NCBI RefSeq assembly: GCF_000155975.1
Contig: NZ_GG730302.1
Coordinates: forward strand, 26,599-90,598
DNA length: 64,000 nt
Reading direction: 5' to 3'
Origin: Citrobacter youngae ATCC 29220
Lineage (GTDB): Bacteria; Pseudomonadota; Gammaproteobacteria; Enterobacterales; Enterobacteriaceae
In this document: positions 63,094-64,000 of the stretch, in pieces
How positions within the stretch are numbered: position 1 is the stretch's first letter
Layout: every line of letters begins with the position of its first letter
Program-made: the position numbers and the translations under genes
The notes under the pieces: generated by a model
Databases searched by the model: none
What the model saw: the letters and a program-made list of their open reading frames with translations, nothing else
Told to the model about the DNA's origin: nothing

Positions 63094-64000
63094 ATGAATA
63101 CTGACACGACAGCTACGCCGCATGACGCGATTTTCAAAACGTTTTTGAACCACCCTGCGACCGCCCGCGATTTTCTGCAGCTTCATCTACCCGACTCTTT
63201 GCGTGCACTTTGCGACCTGAACACGCTGCAACTGGAATCGGGCAGCTTTATTGAAGACGATTTGCGCGCGTACTATTCCGATGTATTGTGGTCGCTGAAA
63301 ACTCGCGAAGGCGATGGTTACATTTACACCATTATTGAACACCAGAGTACCGCGGATGCTCATATGGCATTTCGCCTCATGCGCTATGCCATCGCCGTAA
63401 TGCAGCGTCATCTGGACGCAGGCCATAAGAAACTACCGTTGGTGATCCCCATACTTTTTTATCATGGCACCGTCACCCCATATCCATATTCACTCTGCTG
63501 GCTGGACGAATTTGACGACCCGGAGTCAGCCAGACCACTTTATGCCGCAGCGTTTCCACTGGTCGATATCACCATTGTGCCCGATGACGAGATCATGCAG
63601 CACCGCCGGATGGCGCTGTTGGAGCTCATCCAAAAGCATATTCGTAAACGCGATTTGATGGGGCTGGTAGAAAAACTGTCCATCCTGCTTGTTAAAGGAC
63701 ATGCTAATGACAGCCAGTTGAAAGCCCTGTTTAATTACCTGATACAGGCCGGGGATACCGCTCGTTTTAGCGAATTTATTCACCAGGTTGCCGAACGTTT
63801 ACCTCAACACAAGGACAAGTTGATGACTATTGCCGAAAGATTACGTCAGGAAGGGCATTTCAAGGGCCTTCAGGAGGGCCATAAAAACGGGTTACAAGAG
63901 GGGTTACGAGAGGGCTTGCAACAAGGCAAACGAGAGGAAGCTCTACGCATTGCAACAACCATGCTGGCTGATGGTATAGACCCTCTGACCATCTGCAGAA
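63094..64000 (+). CDS. rpnA: Rpn-family PD-(D/E)XK nuclease RpnA (3' end outside window)
   Basis: Rpn proteins are DNA nucleases once annotated as transposases; in E. coli they promote recombination and can act in phage defence. Some 302 codons are visible from ATG 63094 ([18 protein letters not shown]). Active-site residues are Asp63, Glu82 and Gln84 (IIEHQST). The visible C-terminus is Gly/Glu/Gln-rich with repeated GLQEG units (about 253-280). The gene is open to the window end. An internal start at 63823 may yield a short C-terminal protein. Confidence 0.93.
   Translation, partial: MNTDTTATPHDAIFKTFLNHPATARDFLQLHLPDSLRALCDLNTLQLESGSFIEDDLRAYYSDVLWSLKTREGDGYIYTIIEHQSTADAHMAFRLMRYAIAVMQRHLDAGHKKLPLVIPILFYHGTVTPYPYSLCWLDEFDDPESARPLYAAAFPLVDITIVPDDEIMQHRRMALLELIQKHIRKRDLMGLVEKLSILLVKGHANDSQLKALFNYLIQAGDTARFSEFIHQVAERLPQHKDKLMTIAERLRQEGHFKGLQEGHKNGLQEGLREGLQQGKREEALRIATTMLADGIDPLTICR
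63823..64000 (+). CDS. Possible intragenic RpnA-S start (C-terminal short form, partial)
   Basis: In frame with rpnA, ATG 63823 (Met244, [12 protein letters not shown]) is preceded by AAGGA at 63811-63815 with a 7-base spacer, an ideal ribosome site. E. coli Rpn genes are reported to make a C-terminal short protein that inhibits the long form. A candidate -35 TTGAAA (63718-63723) with a poor -10 GATACA 17 bases on could drive it. Expression is inference. Confidence 0.5.
   Translation, partial: MTIAERLRQEGHFKGLQEGHKNGLQEGLREGLQQGKREEALRIATTMLADGIDPLTICR

Noticed and set aside
63094-64000. rpnA as a transposase of a mobile element
   Set aside because: The transposase_31 name is historical. 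The protein is a PD-(D/E)XK nuclease, there are no inverted repeats or target duplications visible, and K-12 has it at the same place.

Overview
The window is a chromosomal stretch from an enterobacterium of the Escherichia/Salmonella/Citrobacter group. Gene order runs as in E. coli K-12 from tufA-fusA-rpsG-rpsL (str operon) through tus, fkpA, slyD, kefGB, crp, argD, nir-cysG, the trpS-gph-rpe-dam-damX-aroB-aroK supraoperon, hof, mrcA, igaA, hslRO, pckA, envZ-ompR, greB, yhgF and feoABC to a truncated rpnA (yhgA). Most proteins match my memory of the K-12 proteins in length and motifs. Citrobacter is my best guess for the genus, because of the accessory insertion and the missing frl/yhf block, but that is inference. 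No rRNA, tRNA, IS element, prophage or CRISPR was seen.

Layout. 1-3634: str operon on the minus strand, with its promoter at 3709-3737. 3760-5521: tusBCD and yheO. 5689-10361: fkpA (minus), slyX (plus), then slyD, yheV, kefB and kefG (minus). 10491-12392: yheS. 12461-15737: an accessory cassette absent from this place in K-12, made of nadV and a divergent PRPP-synthetase-like gene on the minus strand and a divergently transcribed nrtR repressor gene. 15819-17978: yheT-yheU-prkB. 18077-21561: yhfA, crp, yhfK. 21643-24980: argD, pabA, fic, yhfG, ppiA. 25245-32417: tsgA, nirBDC-cysG, yhfL. 32485-38950: trpS to aroK. 39356-42666: hofQPONM. 42787-52358: mrcA, nudE, igaA, yrfG, hslR, hslO, yhgE. 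52722-59661: pckA, envZ/ompR, greB, yhgF. 60035-62847: feoABC. 63094-64000: rpnA, cut by the window end.

How the genes work together. The nrtR cassette is a self-contained salvage unit: the Prs-like enzyme should supply PRPP, NadV should join it to nicotinamide to give NMN, and NrtR should control both through two operator copies between the divergent genes. Crp itself is encoded here, and CRP-type sites are visible upstream of crp, between ppiA and tsgA, and upstream of pckA. FNR and NarL/NarP sites at nirB, and FNR- and Fur-like sites at feoA, mark the anaerobic and iron genes. Siroheme from CysG serves NirB. Two toxin/inhibitor arrangements are present: Fic with YhfG, and RpnA with a well-supported internal start that could give a C-terminal inhibitor.

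The only clear departures from a K-12-like backbone are the nrtR/nadV insertion, loss of the genes between cysG and trpS other than yhfL, a duplicated octapeptide in FkpA, and an S7 gene that stops before an intact relic of the K-12 extension. Eleven REP/BIME-like elements sit at gene ends.
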